Positions 36,185 to 49,515 of a stretch of 64,000 nucleotides of DNA are shown piece by piece; position 1 is the stretch's first letter, and each line of letters starts with the position of its first letter. Both the position numbers and the translations under genes were made by a program. Source of the stretch: Manis javanica (taxonomy: Eukaryota; Chordata; Mammalia; Pholidota; Manidae); NCBI RefSeq assembly GCF_040802235.1, contig NC_133161.1, forward strand, positions 14,215,001 through 14,279,000. The letters run 5' to 3'. The notes beneath the pieces were generated by a model. The model was not told the DNA's origin, searched no databases, and saw nothing but the letters and a program-made list of their open reading frames with translations.

Positions 36185-37969
36185 AGCTTACTATTTATTT
36201 GGTTATTCAAAATGCCTATCAAGTTTAGATTTACATTCTTAATGGTATTTGCTGTTTATTAATTGGCACCTGAACCTACTGATAGCATCCTGTTTCAGCA
36301 CAAACCAAGGCCAGTCCTTTAGAGTGAGGCTTTCAAGAGGTCCTACCTAGTCCTTGCACTTGGCTGAGGTGTTACTCCCAAATTATGTTTGAATGAGAAA
36401 GCTTACGTAAGCAGAAGTTATTTATAAAAATTCCTAGGGCCCACCAAATTGTTATTCATGGGTACATTCCTAGTAATCACATTCTCTGTGTTCAGGGCCT
36501 GGAAATGGAACTGAGTTCAGTTCAGCCTTTCTGTAATGAATCAAGAAATGTAAAGAAGAGCTTTGAGACCACAAAGGAAAGGAGGAAGTTGCTCCTAACT
36601 TCGGATTTTATTGTGCGTGACTCTGCTGAGTGGCTATTCAAACCGTCTTATGTGCTTTGGGCTTGACAGAGGTATCATCTCACTTGGGATTACTCTGGAA
36701 GTGAATGTTTCTCCACTTCCCAAATTAGAGTCAGGAATGTAATAACAAGGGCCATTCTGTTTTCTGGTACCTGAGTGAAGCTCAGAAGAAAAACAGAGAA
36801 CAGATTTCCACTGTGAATCCTTTTCCTATTAGATCAACAAACACTTTTAATTAAGCAATAGATAAACAGGCAGAAGTTGGGACTCCAACTAATCAGAATC
36901 TGCGTAAAAATTTAAGAACCCTGAAATAGCTAAAATGAGTTTCCAAAATGTTATCATCGGGTTCCAGAATCATGTTTCAGCACTTCCTTAATGAAACACG
37001 CCGTGTAGTCTGAATACAGGGAAAGCTGGTTCCGAGAAGTTAAAATGTGGCCATTTTTCATCACTTCTGAAAGAGGAGGAATACAGGAGAATAAATCTCT
37101 CAAGGATGTTAAAATAAAAGGAACTGGAACTCCTTTTCAGGAAGTCCTCACAGGCTCCAAAGGGTGTGGGAGAGAAAACTCCTTCTGGGCTTGATTTCTT
37201 TCTTCTGTCTTGGTTTAGACTTTCCCCACAGTAGAGAATTCTCTTTGCATATCACTTAAAAGTAGCAGGTTTCCTGAATATGTTATTAAGAATCTCATAT
37301 CCAAGCAGAATTTTATTATGGATACCGTACTATGAACTCTGATGTTGTGACAGGAAATGGAATAAACACGGGCCCCTCTTCTGCCATTTTTCTCTGTCAT
37401 AAGCATTTGCCCACAGAGTATGAAATGGTTATTGCCTCCTTTGTACGTTGCAGAAACAAGCTTCGTTGTAAAGGGGGCTGCAATAGAGATTTCGATGGCT
37501 TTCAAACCAGCATGAAAGGATTCTGCCTGTAATTGTTAGAATCGATATACTTTTAAACTCATGTCAAGACCAAAGGTAACATAGAATGAACAACTGCTGG
37601 TGTGTAGTATGAGCAGGCCCATGGGATCACCAGCACCTTTGTGTTGGTTGTAAAGCTCACTTAGTTTGCACTGGTTTTCTCTAAACACCTATCACCAAAC
37701 TCAGGACAAACTACTGTCCTGGGAAGCACCACACCCATGTGAGTCCTCATGTGCTCAGTTAATGTGATCCGCTGAAAAGAAAGGGCCTTGTGTGGACGAG
37801 CATGTGGGGCTTTGGAGTTCCATTTAGTGAAGCATTCTAAGAAAAGTTAAGTTTTATGTCTATTCTCTTTACCTGTTTTAAAAGTTATAGTAATGTCACG
37901 AGCTATAAATCTGAGTCCGAATTTTAGAGAAGATTGGAGAAATGATTATTTTCAAAGTGTACTTTGTCC

Positions 37970-38135
37970 CTAACTTGCTGGTCAGCAACCTTCTCTGAGC
38001 CTCATTCTCCCGATCAGCCAAATGAGAACAGACCTCACCTGCCCTCCTCCCAGGATTTCTCGTTGTGAGAATCAGCTGGGATCATGTGTGCAAACGTCCC
38101 TTGAGGAGGGGTCACAAAGCACTGTGAAATGGAAA
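37970..38135 (+). repeat. MIR within the 3' UTR
   Basis: It shows the MIR order: ctctgagcctcattctcccg, tcagccaaatgagaacagac and gtcacaaagcactgtgaaat. It has been exapted into the transcript tail only in the sense of being included in it. Confidence 0.6.
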
Positions 38136-38953
38136 CTGTTACCTGTACGATTGCACTGGGGTTCTACGATCTGATACGCTGTGATCTAGCAATGAATGAG
38201 TTCAAGTGGCGGTAACCACAGGAAACCAAAGGGCCCACGTGGCTCCTCGCCCTCTCTCCCGTTTTGCTTTAAATTCACTTCCTTCACCACTAACTTTCAA
38301 ACAGTATTTATTAAGCATCTTTCTGCCTGCTCCTGACTGTCTGCACTTTCTGGCACCAAATAAGTCCACATTAGCCCTGCCTTCTGACTCTTAGAATGCA
38401 AATCAGAGAACACAGATGGGTATAAAAGACAGGAGATACAGATGAGTAAAATGGTGTATGTATCAGTAAAGTTCATTGGAAGTACACAAGTGCATTCGGT
38501 ACTCAGAAGAAGTGGAAGTTGCGCATTTGGAAATGGGACCTTGAGAAGAACCAACTTAAGAAGCTACTTTAATGGAGATGGGAGCTGCCCAGCACATGGC
38601 GAGGTGGCACGAGAAGAGCGCAGAGGGTCTGGGGAGGGATGTAGACACTGGGTGAAGCTATCACTGCAAACGAACTTGATCTTGATCTGCTGCAATACGG
38701 GAACAGAATCCCTGACCACACTGTTAATGGTTTCACTGAAACAAGAGGAGGAAGCGGTGCTGTGTGTTTGCAGTGATGCAGTGAGAAAATGACCTGGTCT
38801 GGGAAGGGCTACAGAGGAACAGATCGGTCTGGAGGGGAGAAGGGGGGAAGAACTGCTGAAGGACCAAATGTAAAGTCTGAAAAGAGTGATAAGAATTCCA
38901 TCAAGGTTTATTGCTTAGAGCAGATCTCAATGGTCAGCTGGTCAGCAATGCTA

Positions 38954-38991
38954 AATAAATCCTTTGTGGAGCATAGTGGGTTATAAATAAA
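38954..38991 (+). terminator. KIAA1549: Paired polyadenylation signals
   Basis: Two AATAAA hexamers at 38954-38959 and 38986-38991 are followed by T-rich sequence (ttatttgacttctttatgg). This is a plausible intermediate 3' end. Confidence 0.4.
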
Positions 38992-40860
38992 TTATTTGAC
39001 TTCTTTATGGCTCCCTACACATTTTTCTCATTTAATTTCAGAGTATGTTTTTATTTTGGTGGCATGTGACTTTTGAGCAGCAGACTAAGCAGGTTTTTGC
39101 CAACCAGATTTTTCAGGGCATGAGGCCTGTGTGCCAAGCATCACAGGTGAAGGTACGCCTGAAGGATTTGGGCCAAAACAGGTAATTCTGTGCTCTATGA
39201 GCCTCCCATTTAACTGTGTACAGGGTCAGTGTTTACTGCGTTTGCACAACTTCTTAGTGCTCCAGTGACCAAACCAATCACTGGGACACCAATTTGCATT
39301 TGCAGTAATTTACAAGTTAATCATTAAGTAAACTTCTCTATCCCTTTCATTCCAGATTCTTAGACATGAATGAATTTGTTGGTTGGAAGGAAAGCTGGTT
39401 AAGGTTCTGGGCAGGTGGGGAAGGGGGCCTCCAGTCTTAGCTACCACACTACTTCAGCTCTAGTTGAGTTTCAGCCATTTCATTCTACCTCTAGAACGCG
39501 TCTCCAAAGCCAGTCTCCAGACCCTCCTTACCCACTTTTGTCCCAGGCAGGTGTGTGAGGAAATCCACCTCTGTACCTGCACACAGACCATTTGAAAACA
39601 GAACATACTTTTATGGGATGGTAACTTGAACTTCATTTTTGCATTAATTCAACACATAACAGATATTCGTGTTAACAGGTGAGAGGGCTTTCTGTGAGCA
39701 CCTGCTATAATGTACTGTAAAATGTAATAGACTTAAACACTTACTATCTAATGAACAGGAGTGTGTGTTGCAGGTTCCTTTCGAAATTCATGGAGGTGAC
39801 TTTGGGTGTTGAATCCAGGACTCCTTTCTCCAGTATTAAGAAGGCTTGAAAACCGAAACCTCATGGTACAATCCTAGTTCCATGCTTGTGTTCATAATAG
39901 TACACTTGAGAATTTATCTTAAAAACATGCAATAGCATTGAAATTTAGGAGAAGAATATTAAATGCTTTTGGAGACGTGAAACAAAGTGGGGAATCAGTG
40001 AGCAAGTGAGAGAAAGATTGAATATTTTAATCTGAGGCACCTGACTCAAATTGTTTCTCAGGGGTAGATAATTATGCGGTTCCTGCATTGCCTTCTGCCT
40101 CCAGGCTTTTCTGCATTTCACATTTAAAGAAAGAGTGACTAGGTAGAAGGGACAGATAAAAGTAAGTGATGTAAGTCCCTGATTCCACAGAACCTTTCTG
40201 GACAACCTTCAGCATCATGTATAGTGTCTTCTCATGCCCCCCAGATTTCAAGCATTCGTAACTTGACTCCCTAAGTGTGCAGGTTAGGAATAGTATAGGG
40301 CCAGCTTCAAGCCAGACACCCTGCCTGTTCCTCTTGTACATGTGGGGAAAGGAGGAGGATGCTCCATCAATTAATACAGTTGCTCTAACCAGAGGAGAGT
40401 AGAGACAACCGTGCCCTCGTCCAGAGCATGGTCTTTGGAGACTGGGGGGTTAGTGGTACTTTCACTGGAAAGGAGGCTCAGCAGAGCTGCTCTGGGATGC
40501 CCACCTGCCTCCTCCTACCTTGTCAAGGTCATGTTCTTCTGCCTCTTCGGCACTCTCAGTCCTAGATTATGAGTGTTACTGTACGAATATATGCAGAGCA
40601 AATTGAGGCCACCCGTGGCATCAGTACTGCAACTTGAACTTGACAATCATGGTTTGCTGGTCTCAAATGGGCACTTAAATTTCAGTATGGATATATGATT
40701 TAGTAATTGAGCCCTCCCTTCTATTTGTCAGTTATGTTTCTACCCTTCAATTAGCTGCACTGTTTTCTAATGTGCTGTAGTTTTGAAATAATTTATGCAA
40801 GTGTTTGGTTTCCATGTTTACAATTTATACAGCTTTCCTAGCATTTTAAATGGAAATGTC

Positions 40861-40866
40861 AATAAA
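40861..40866 (+). terminator. KIAA1549: Likely distal polyadenylation signal of KIAA1549
   Basis: AATAAA is followed within 30 nt by a T/G-rich element (tgatgttttctgtttatttc). It is the last such arrangement before repeat-dense intergenic DNA. Confidence 0.55.
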
Positions 40867-41189
40867 TACTATGAATTGGTGTCAAATGATGTTTTCTGTT
40901 TATTTCCTTTGCAATGTGATTGTTTTCTCATTCGTAAAATGTAGAAGTTAAATGATATAATCTTTTTGTCCTCTACTTTTTGTGTCCCTGGTGAGAACAC
41001 CTAGTACTTTCATTTTCCAAGGAATTAAGTGGAAAGCAGTGTATTCAGTGTGTGGAATTTGCAGAATTTTTTTCACTTACGTTGGTGGGTGCCACTCCCT
41101 GTTACTCTCTGTGTTCTGCTTTTCTGCCACCCACCAAGCAAATGGATGCATCCACTGAGCAGATTCATTTTAGAATTAAAAGATTAGGA

Positions 41190-41600
41190 CTCTACAATCT
41201 AGAAAGATAAACGAGAAGATCAAGTCTGTGCAATCTTGAGAATAGGCTAAACCTGGAGCTGTTTACGAAACCCAAGAAAATAACTCCTTGAAACTGAGAA
41301 CAGCAGAAGGAACTAAAAATCACAGTGGAATATAATGAAGTGAAATGTGGAAACCTGGATAGGATCCTGGAACAACACTGACAGCAAAAAAGGATATTAG
41401 AGGAGAACCTGGTGAAATCCAAATAAAGTCTCAAGTGTAGGTAACAGTATTATGCAAAGGTTAATATATTGGTTTTGCTAACTTTACTATGATTACTAAG
41501 ACTTTAAAATCGGGAGAAGCTATGTAAAAGGTATGCAGAAACACTTTATTTGTGCAGCTTTTCTGTAAATCCGATTTTTTAAATGTAAGAACAAATGGAT
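41190..41600 (+). mobile_element. L1M 3' end (L1MB-like)
   Basis: It contains acctggataggatcctggaa, ggtgaaatccaaataaagtc and tttgtgcagcttttctgtaa, which match a well-known L1M 3' UTR order. Non-coding. Confidence 0.65.
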
Positions 41601-41876
41601 TTGGCACAGGTGAAGCCCCCAGTCCTTCTGCAGAGGCTCTTACCCTCTTGGCTTTGGCGTCCACACCCAGTACTTCTCAGGGCAGCCAGCTCCTGCTGAC
41701 ACTGAAACCAGTTAACAGCTGCCAGTCTCAGCAGATAGAAGCCTTCATGAGGGGGTGTTCACAGGACCAACCAAAAGGAGGATTTGAACCTAAAAATTCA
41801 GAGAAAATAAACAACTATGAAAGAGACCTTAAAGTATGTTTCAAATGTTTAAAGAGGTAAAAAAAAAACAAAACTA

Positions 41877-42000
41877 TACACACACACACACACACGTTTA
41901 AGCACATTTAACAAAACCAGAAATTAATCCTTGAAGGAAAAATAGAAATTAAGAAATATACATACATACATTTACATGTATGTATATACACACATACACA
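41877..42000. repeat. CA repeat and TA/CA-rich tract
   Basis: A short (CA)n at 41877-41895 is followed by catacata/tatgtata-rich sequence to about 42000. Confidence 0.8.
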
Positions 42001-43315
42001 ATGGTCAGGTACTCATATTAGACATAGCTGAAGAAATGATTGTGACAGTTTTAATATCTTTATGTTTCAATAAATACAGCAGACTGGTACAACTTGTTCC
42101 CCTAATATTTTATATGCTCTGAATGTAGACAGGTTCAAAATGACAGAAGAACAAGGAGTTGCTAGAAGCAGCTAAGGCTTAGAAAAAGGGTTAGGCTGGT
42201 CCCATGCTCAGAGCCTGAACATTGAGTTGACATTAGTATGAATTTAAACCATAATTGGTATTTCTTGTCCCTCTCTTCTGCATTGCACCTGCCAAGCACA
42301 GCTTAAGGTAAAAAGAAACAGTAGCACATGCAGAGAGAGATCCTTTGGTCCAGCGTCTGAATTAGGTAATCAGTGAAATGTGTCTGTTGTTCTTGGACCA
42401 CAGCATGTGCTATTTATCTAGTAACCTTCCTTTAAAGACTGCCCATACTTTGCTTGCTACACCTTTCTGGGATTTAATTGGGGCAGACTGTTTGATTTAT
42501 CTGGTGTTGGGGACTTAAAAAGATACAGCCGTAAGTCCAGGTAGCCCACATTTGTGTAATTAAACTATTGGTTGTTGCTTTTGTGCCAAAGATAGAATTA
42601 CAGAAACGTAAAACAACATAGGTGGAAAACGTGTAAAGTTCTAGAGTGGCTGGGTCATGGATGATTATATCAGTATCTTGACAATCCACATTAGTGTAAG
42701 TACTTAGATTTTGATTTTGTGATGTGATAATATACCTCCAATGAGTGGTTTCTTTCAGCACTTTAAACTTCTGAGATTTTTCTAAAGGAAACAGTAGAGT
42801 TTTTTTTTAAATGGCTTAAAAGTTAAAACAGGGTTGTTGCATCTCAGTACCAGTGAATGTTGGTCTTTCTTTTTCGCACTGTGGCTGCTTTGGAAGAGCG
42901 GCGGGGATGGTCCACTTTTAGCAGAATCCAGAAGTAGAGATTCCTCTTAGATCTTCCCGAAGCTGCGAGTGAGAGACCAGAGTAATCACTGCCTGGATTT
43001 CAAGTCCAAGAACCAGGATGTGTTTAGATTTCTGGTTCATGTTTCCCTGATGCTGTTATTTCTGGATTTCTTGTGAGACAACTTTTATACACAAATTTGG
43101 AGTAAACTTAAAAAATAAAAGACATAATTAACCAAATTTAAATCAGAACTTCCTAATACTATATGTAGCCCGATAACCCTCCTTTTTTTGTTCTACCTTT
43201 CCTCATCAAAAAGAAGGCAATAAAAACCACCATCACTCCACCATCGGCGATAACTGCAATCAAAACTTTAGTAAGTTTTAATATATATATATATTTTTTT
43301 AATCTCAGCTCTTAT

Positions 43316-43501
43316 TCATCTTGCTTTGTGATTGGGACTGAGCAGGAAGATTTGCTTTCTGATTTTACGATAAGCTGTTGATTTGGACTCCAAAGCATTC
43401 AAGAGCAGGGACAGGGCTAGGAGGAGGAGGAAAAAGAATGGGAGTTTTGGGATGTAATCTGGAAAAAAGATGGGGAACCAGGCCTGGGGATCATCAGCCA
43501 T
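43316..43501 (-). CDS. Candidate small membrane-protein ORF, 61 codons, unproven
   Basis: I do not recognise this ORF. It reads MADDPQAWFPIFFPDYIPKL, then a hydrophobic segment FFFLLLLALSLLLNAL (about residues 22-37) long enough for one membrane span, then a basic tail YRKIRKQ. The ATG sits in a strong context (gaaaATGG). Nine bases upstream on the same strand there is a good-looking acceptor (ccctttccctccag at 43511-43524). It has the same orientation as TMEM213 and lies 10.8 kb beyond its last coding exon, so it could be an alternative downstream exon, a retro-derived remnant, or chance. The Leu/Phe run comes partly from a purine-rich low-complexity stretch. Low confidence. Confidence 0.2.
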   Translation of the reverse strand: MADDPQAWFPIFFPDYIPKLPFFFLLLLALSLLLNALESKSTAYRKIRKQIFLLSPNHKAR

Positions 43502-44329
43502 TTTCTAACTGCTGGAGGGAAAGGGCACCATGGCTTTGAGAGACCCTCCCCTTTGGGCCCAGTTCTGCACTCCCGTGGGGGCGGCACTGCCCACTGACCT
43601 CCTGGCACATTTCATGGAATTTTGCAAGGGCTTCCTAGTGTTTGTAGCCACGACAGAGGACTTCGTGGATGAGCAGGTAACACTATACCGCCTCACAGGT
43701 GGTGCAAGTACCTTGCGATAGAGTTCCAGCTCTTTATATGTTGGTCTGAAACCCAGAAGACATGGCATTTAATTCACAAACACACATAAATGTGTGCCAC
43801 CCAGACATATAGTTCTGCCACAGTGCTACCCAAGATTGCTCTGCAACTTAAACAGTCCTCAACATTTGGTGAGATTCCTTCTAGGATTTGCCCTATGCAT
43901 TTTATTTTGTTAAGATGAGGGACATACTATATACTCATTTTCTATCTTTCCTTTTTTAACATTGTCATACACATTTTCTCATGTCATTAAGGATTCACTT
44001 TTGCCTATCATGTTATGTCTTATATTGACATTTTTTCTCAAATGCTTGTGTAAGTTATTATTTATAGCTTCCATGCATCTGAGTTTGTTTCTTTAAGAAA
44101 AACATTTCTTCCTTTAACATCCTGATTATGTTTGTTTCTTATAAAAATGTTGTAGTTGGCACTTCCAGTTCCTTGAATATTTTGGAAAAGGAATTGCTGA
44201 TTCCTTGACCAATCTTGTGTAAACACAAACACTGTAATTAGTTCAGGAGTTAGAAGTTGGAGACGAGGTGTGGGCATGGTAGGGTGAGGGGCCTCTTCTG
44301 GGTTGTCGACTTCTCACTGTTTCCTCATG

Positions 44330-44690
44330 TGGTGGGAGGAGCTATATGTATATATTTTTTGGTGTAACTTAACCATTCCCCTAATGTTAAACATTTGGTT
44401 GCTTTTGATGTTTTGCTCTTATAAATAATGATGTCCTAAATATCTTTATGTACAAACTGACTAATATTCAGATTATTTCCTTAGACTAACTTCCCAGAAG
44501 TGAAATTACTGAGATGAATGGTCTGAGTAGATTTAAAGCATGTAATTCCATTTTATCAATTATTTTTCAGAAATTCTGGGCCAGTTTATACCCAATGTCC
44601 ATTTTGAGAATACATCTTATTGTAGCCTCACCAGCATTGAGTAATTGAACCATATTTATATATTTAAAAGCTATTTTATTATTAGATCAC
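44330..44690 (-). mobile_element. L1M/HAL1-type relic
   Basis: It contains ttgctcttataaataatgat, cccagaagtgaaattactga and gtagcctcaccagcattgag, which match the reverse of an old L1 3' region. Confidence 0.5.
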
Positions 44691-45022
44691 TAAAAAAGCT
44701 TTCATAGATATTTTACACCTATATAACATCCCATAGTAATATTATCTCAACATTCCCTTGTTCTTTGATATTTGGGGTTCTTTTCCCAATATGTTACATT
44801 ATCTAGAATAGCAAATGATTGTAAACAACTATTATTTTTCCAGACTCCTAGCTTTTTTCCTTTGATTTATTTTTTTATGAAGGCAGTATTTTCTATCAGA
44901 TATAGGTCATAAGATATGGATGTTTTCTGTACATACGGATTTTAAGGGGTACTCTCATAGTGTGATGAACATCATTTACTGGAAATCAAGCAAAGACATA
45001 AACCTTGCCATGTGTTAAGTGG

Positions 45023-45023
<1 letters not shown>

Positions 45024-45118
<95 letters not shown>
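45024..45118. repeat. Compound (GT)n(GA)n microsatellite
   Basis: About 19 GT units (45024-45062) switch directly to about 25 GA units (45063-45112). It is a perfect, long tract likely to be polymorphic. The frames it opens on both strands are artefacts. Confidence 0.97.
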
Positions 45119-47244
45119 GAGGAAATGGAACCCACTGGCGTCTAAGGTCCCTTCTGGCTCTGATTCTGTGACTCACTGTATTGTCCCAGCATCCAAAGCA
45201 GTCTTGCTGATGAGGATTTAAGGAATTCCAACTCCTGGAGAGGATCAGAATTTTTTTTTTTAATCCAAGCTGTGCTGATGTGACTTCAGCATCTCCCATT
45301 ATACCTACAGATGCAGGTAAAAATAATTTATGTAAATCACATTAAATGTTAAGCTAAACATCTCTGGGTAAAAATTTTAAAATGTGTTCACCCTTAGACC
45401 ATCATGGAGGTCTGATTTGCCTTACGTACAGATTCCTTCCATCCCGCAGATCTTACTCACCTGGCTCCTTGCCATCCCCGCTCCTACACCGGGTTCTTCC
45501 AGGGGAATTGCCCTTGGGAAGCTGGAGATGAGAGGTTCTTTCGCTCCTGTTAAGCTGGCTGCCTTCCACGTAACTTTATCCAGAGATGGGTTGGAAGGCT
45601 GCCGTCTCTGAATGCAAAGTGCAGGTGCTAGAAGGCTATGGAAGGTTCTGCCAGTCTCCTGGAAGATTTAACTCTTGCAATGGTCGACCAAGTCTGTGAC
45701 AATTAGTTTAAGATTTTTAAAACTAATTTTTAAAGTTATCAAAAACGCTTGCCTCCCTGGAATTTATATTCTAGTGTTTTATAGAGTAAAAACTGTCTGA
45801 AATACCTTGTAGGTCACGACGACTGGGGTTTTCTTACTGTCTTAGCATGGAACTGTTACCAGCCTCAATACCTGCTCCATTGCTTGTCCTCATTGGTTGG
45901 ACAGACTTTTATTTTTAGAACTGACCAGGAGCTACAGGAAACACACTGAGGTCTCACTCATAGTTACAAGTTCAGTGGCAGAGTTGCTCTCTTGAACAAA
46001 ACAGTTTGTCCACATTTCCCCAAACCTGGCCCAATCCTGGTGTATGTGAAGGTGAAACATCCACTTTGGAGCCAGGAATCTAGTAACAGTACCATAAATT
46101 TTATTTTTTAATTCAGCTAAAATGCACACTTGCCTGGAATTTTATTTATAGATAACCTTTAAAAAATTACATTAAAAGAAAAATTCTAACTGTGCTACAA
46201 CTCAATAGCAATTCTGTCTTCATATTCAAAATAAAATGAATTCAGTAAATCGAATTCAGTATCTACCTGTAGCTGCTTTGCATATTCTTGGGTAAGGCAT
46301 GGATTGATGTCCATCCTGGAACAGGGAGATAGACACAATGAAAAGTCAATTTCGATTTCTGGAGCAATGTAATGAAATATCCATATGCCAATTTAAAAAG
46401 CAAGTTATCCCATGATACTTAGTTTAATGAAGAATGGGTTTCTCCTGTGACCCAGCATTACTGCACATGGCAATATTTCCCAGGGAAATATATTCACAGG
46501 CCTGTAAAGCAAAATGGGAAGGATTTTCATGGCGGTGTGACAGCCAGTCCAGGAGTGCATCTCACAGAGAATGGAGAAGGGAAGTGGTGGCCCACATGGT
46601 AGAATCCTGTGCAGCAGCTAGAAGCTCCGGCCATGTGGACAGAGCACGGTCAACAGACCTTAAAAACATGACTGTTGAGTGAACAAAGAGGCAGGATAAG
46701 ATGGAGTTCATATGAATTCAAAATACTGAACTTTAAGAATTCTTTACATTTTGCAAGAGCTCATATAGAGCCCCGTATGATTACCTCAGGGGTCGGGAGC
46801 AGGAGACTGACAGGAAGGAATAAAGAGTAAAATGAGAGGGACCTTGCAGAGACCAGTGATGACAGAGCCACAAGAACTGAGAGCCGTGGCGAACTACACC
46901 ATCTGCACAAGCATCCAGAGAAGCGGAGAGAAGACAGGCTATAAAAGGAGTAAAACTTCTCATGAAGAAAAAGGCTGGCTCTTACCTTGGCTGTGCATGG
47001 TGCGTTTTTTCCAAAATAAATAACAGGTACAGTTCTTTCAAGAATAAGTACTTAAAACTTTTAATTTATTCAGTGATCCAAAAAATGGACTTGGTAAACT
47101 AATTTGTGTATTAAAACTTGGTGTCAGTGCATAAGATACCAAAGATATCCTTCCATGCGTGGTCTTTTGTTGACGATTTTAACTTGGTGCATAAAATACC
47201 ACACTTCTCTGGAGTAATAAGATTCTTCCAGGTACTTGTAAACC

Positions 47245-47800
47245 AGTTGTTTAAAAAAATAGACTTTATTTTTTAGGTTTTCAGGTTCAGAGCCAAATTG
47301 AGTGGAAAGTACAGAGATTTGCTATATACCCCGTGCCCCCCCACATGCACAGTGCCTCCTATTAGCGACATCTCCCATCAGAGTGGGCCATTGGTTACAA
47401 TTGATGAACTTATATCAGCACATCATGATTACCTGAAGCCCGTAGTTTCCATTAGGGTTCAGTCCTGGTTGTGTACATTCTATGAGTTTGGACATAAGCT
47501 GAATGACACGTATCCACCACTACTGTATCCTATAGGATAGTTTTACTGCCCTATACCTCCTTGGTGCTCCACCCATTCATCCTTTCCTTCCTCCTGACCA
47601 CTGACCTTTTTACTGTGTCTACAGTTTTGCCTTTCCCAGACTGTCATATAGTTGGCCTCTTACAGGATGTGGCCATTTCAGATGGGCTTCCTTCACTTAG
47701 TAGTGTGCATTTAAGTTTCCTCCATGTTTTTTCATGGCTCGATAGCCTAGAAATCAGTTTTCAAAAGAATATTTTATCGGAGCATCTCCAAAGTATAATT
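47245..47800 (-). mobile_element. L1M 3' UTR fragment
   Basis: Reverse L1 3' UTR order: gtggaaagtacagagatttg, catcatgattacctgaagcc, tccaccactactgtatccta and gttttgcctttcccagactg. Confidence 0.6.
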
Positions 47801-49083
47801 TAGTTACTCCCTGTATTTCATATATTGCTTAAATAATACAAAATTTGGGAAAGAAGCCACTTGCTCAACTACATGAAAACAAATATTTGCTATTCTTTAT
47901 AGAACCATTTTGGCTCTTATTCTACTTGGTAAAAATGAACATGTCATAAAAGAAATATGACAATTGTATTTTTGGTCCTGTCTGCTTTATGGGGAAGAAG
48001 AAAGGCTCCTGTGTGCACCAAAATCTAACTCCGCATTTGCACAATCAGATGGTAGTGCTGCCTGCACTAGCGCTCCTTGCTTCAGGGCACTTTATCAGTC
48101 TGGCCACAATTGATTATTGTTACCAAATAAAAAAAATTTTTTTTGGCCTTTTCAATACAGTTTAAACAACATATTTACAAATATGCTGTGTGTTTTGTAC
48201 CGGACAAGCCAGTCATTGAAGCCAAGTGTTACATCTTCTGTGCTGTTAGCTTTTTCTTAGGTTTTAGCAGCCCTTAGGACACCTGTACACAACCTTTAAA
48301 AGGTGCCCATTCCTCAAGGAAAACTCAGTAAGTGCTTTACGAACACCCTGAGCCAGTTGGAAGGGCTTTGCAGATCCTAGCGGGGAGCAGCCTGGGACCC
48401 CCTCACTCACCAGCTCCTGTGCAGCCCAGACCCCAGCACGCCCTGTGGTGTTCTTTACATTCTCCATGTTCCTCTCCCCACTGCCATCTAGACCCCGGGG
48501 GGGTGGAAGCTGCTGGGCAGCATCAAGTGGTAGGCCGCAGGTGGGAGAGGGAAGCAAGCTCAGGGACCCCAGAGCAGGGCCAGGATAGGGTGCTGTGCAT
48601 GCTCCTGAGTCCGTGCACAGCCATGTGTACAGTGTGGTTTATTAGAGGGGTTTACTAGAAGGGGCTTTTTGCTGCTCCAGGACTTGATTGAGAGGCTGAG
48701 TTGCTATACCCTTACCCCTACTGCTCCCAGCTCTCACACAGATAGGTCTTGGTGGAATGGCACCTTTGTGCAGGGCACAGAATATGTGTGACCCTGGGGC
48801 TGGCATCTGTCACCTCTAGTTGCATTTCCCAAGGAGAGTCCACCCTCTTGTGGTGCCTTTGGGCGATATATGTGATGTGGGAGATGGGCCGCAGGGAGGA
48901 GCAGGAAGGCTGCCTGAGTGTCCTGTTGTGGTGGGTGACTTTCCTCAAAGCTCCGTGGGGAGCTGTCCCCAGACCGTTGATCTAATTGCTCCCATGCCTG
49001 TGGTCCATATATTGCAAGCTCTTGAGCACTAGGCTATGCTTGGTTTAAAGTTGTAACTCTTTTTTTAAAAAACTCATACCCCT

Positions 49084-49515
49084 TGTATTAGTTTGCTAGG
49101 GTTGCTATAACAAAGGACTACAAACAGTGACTAAGAGCGATAGAAATGTATTGTCTCATTGTCCTGGAGGCTGGGAGTCTGAGATCAGCATGTCAGCAGG
49201 GCTGAGTCCTTCTGAGGCTGTGGGGGAAGAGCGTGTTCCCTGCCTCACCCCTTGAGTTTGCTGGTGATCTTTGGGATTCTTTGGCTCAGCCCCATCTCTG
49301 CCTTCATCATATGTTGCTCTTCCTGTGTGCAGATCTGTGTCCAAATCTCCCCTTTTTATGAGGACAGATTGGATTAGGGGTCCACCCTATTCCAGTGTGA
49401 CCTCATCTTAGCTAATTATATCCATACTGACCCTACTTCCAAATATGGGCACATGCTGAGGTTCTGGGAACTTGTACATATGAATTTTGTGGGGACACAA
49501 TTTAGCCCATCACAC
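49084..49515 (-). mobile_element. MaLR-type solo LTR (MLT1/MST-like)
   Basis: Near full length in reverse: ttagtttgctagggttgcta, cctggaggctgggagtctga, tatgaggacagattggatta, acttccaaatatgggcacat and ttgtggggacacaatttagc then ccatcaca. No internal region, so a solo LTR. Confidence 0.7.

Larger units (their letters stand above)
35445..40885 (+). other. KIAA1549: KIAA1549 3' untranslated region
   Basis: About 5.4 kb of non-coding sequence follows the stop codon. It is largely free of L1, in contrast to the introns. It carries several AATAAA motifs and a MIR near 37970-38135. Human KIAA1549 mRNA also has a multi-kilobase 3' UTR. The end is placed just after the last good signal at 40861, because recognisable L1 material starts at about 41190. 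Transcript evidence would be needed to fix it. Confidence 0.7.

Noticed and set aside
45024..45118. Regular repeats that might suggest a CRISPR-like array
   Set aside because: Simple dinucleotide repeat without spacers, in a mammalian genome.
45015..45299. ORFs on both strands with Cys-Val, Arg-Glu or Ser-Leu repeats
   Set aside because: Translation of the GT/GA microsatellite.
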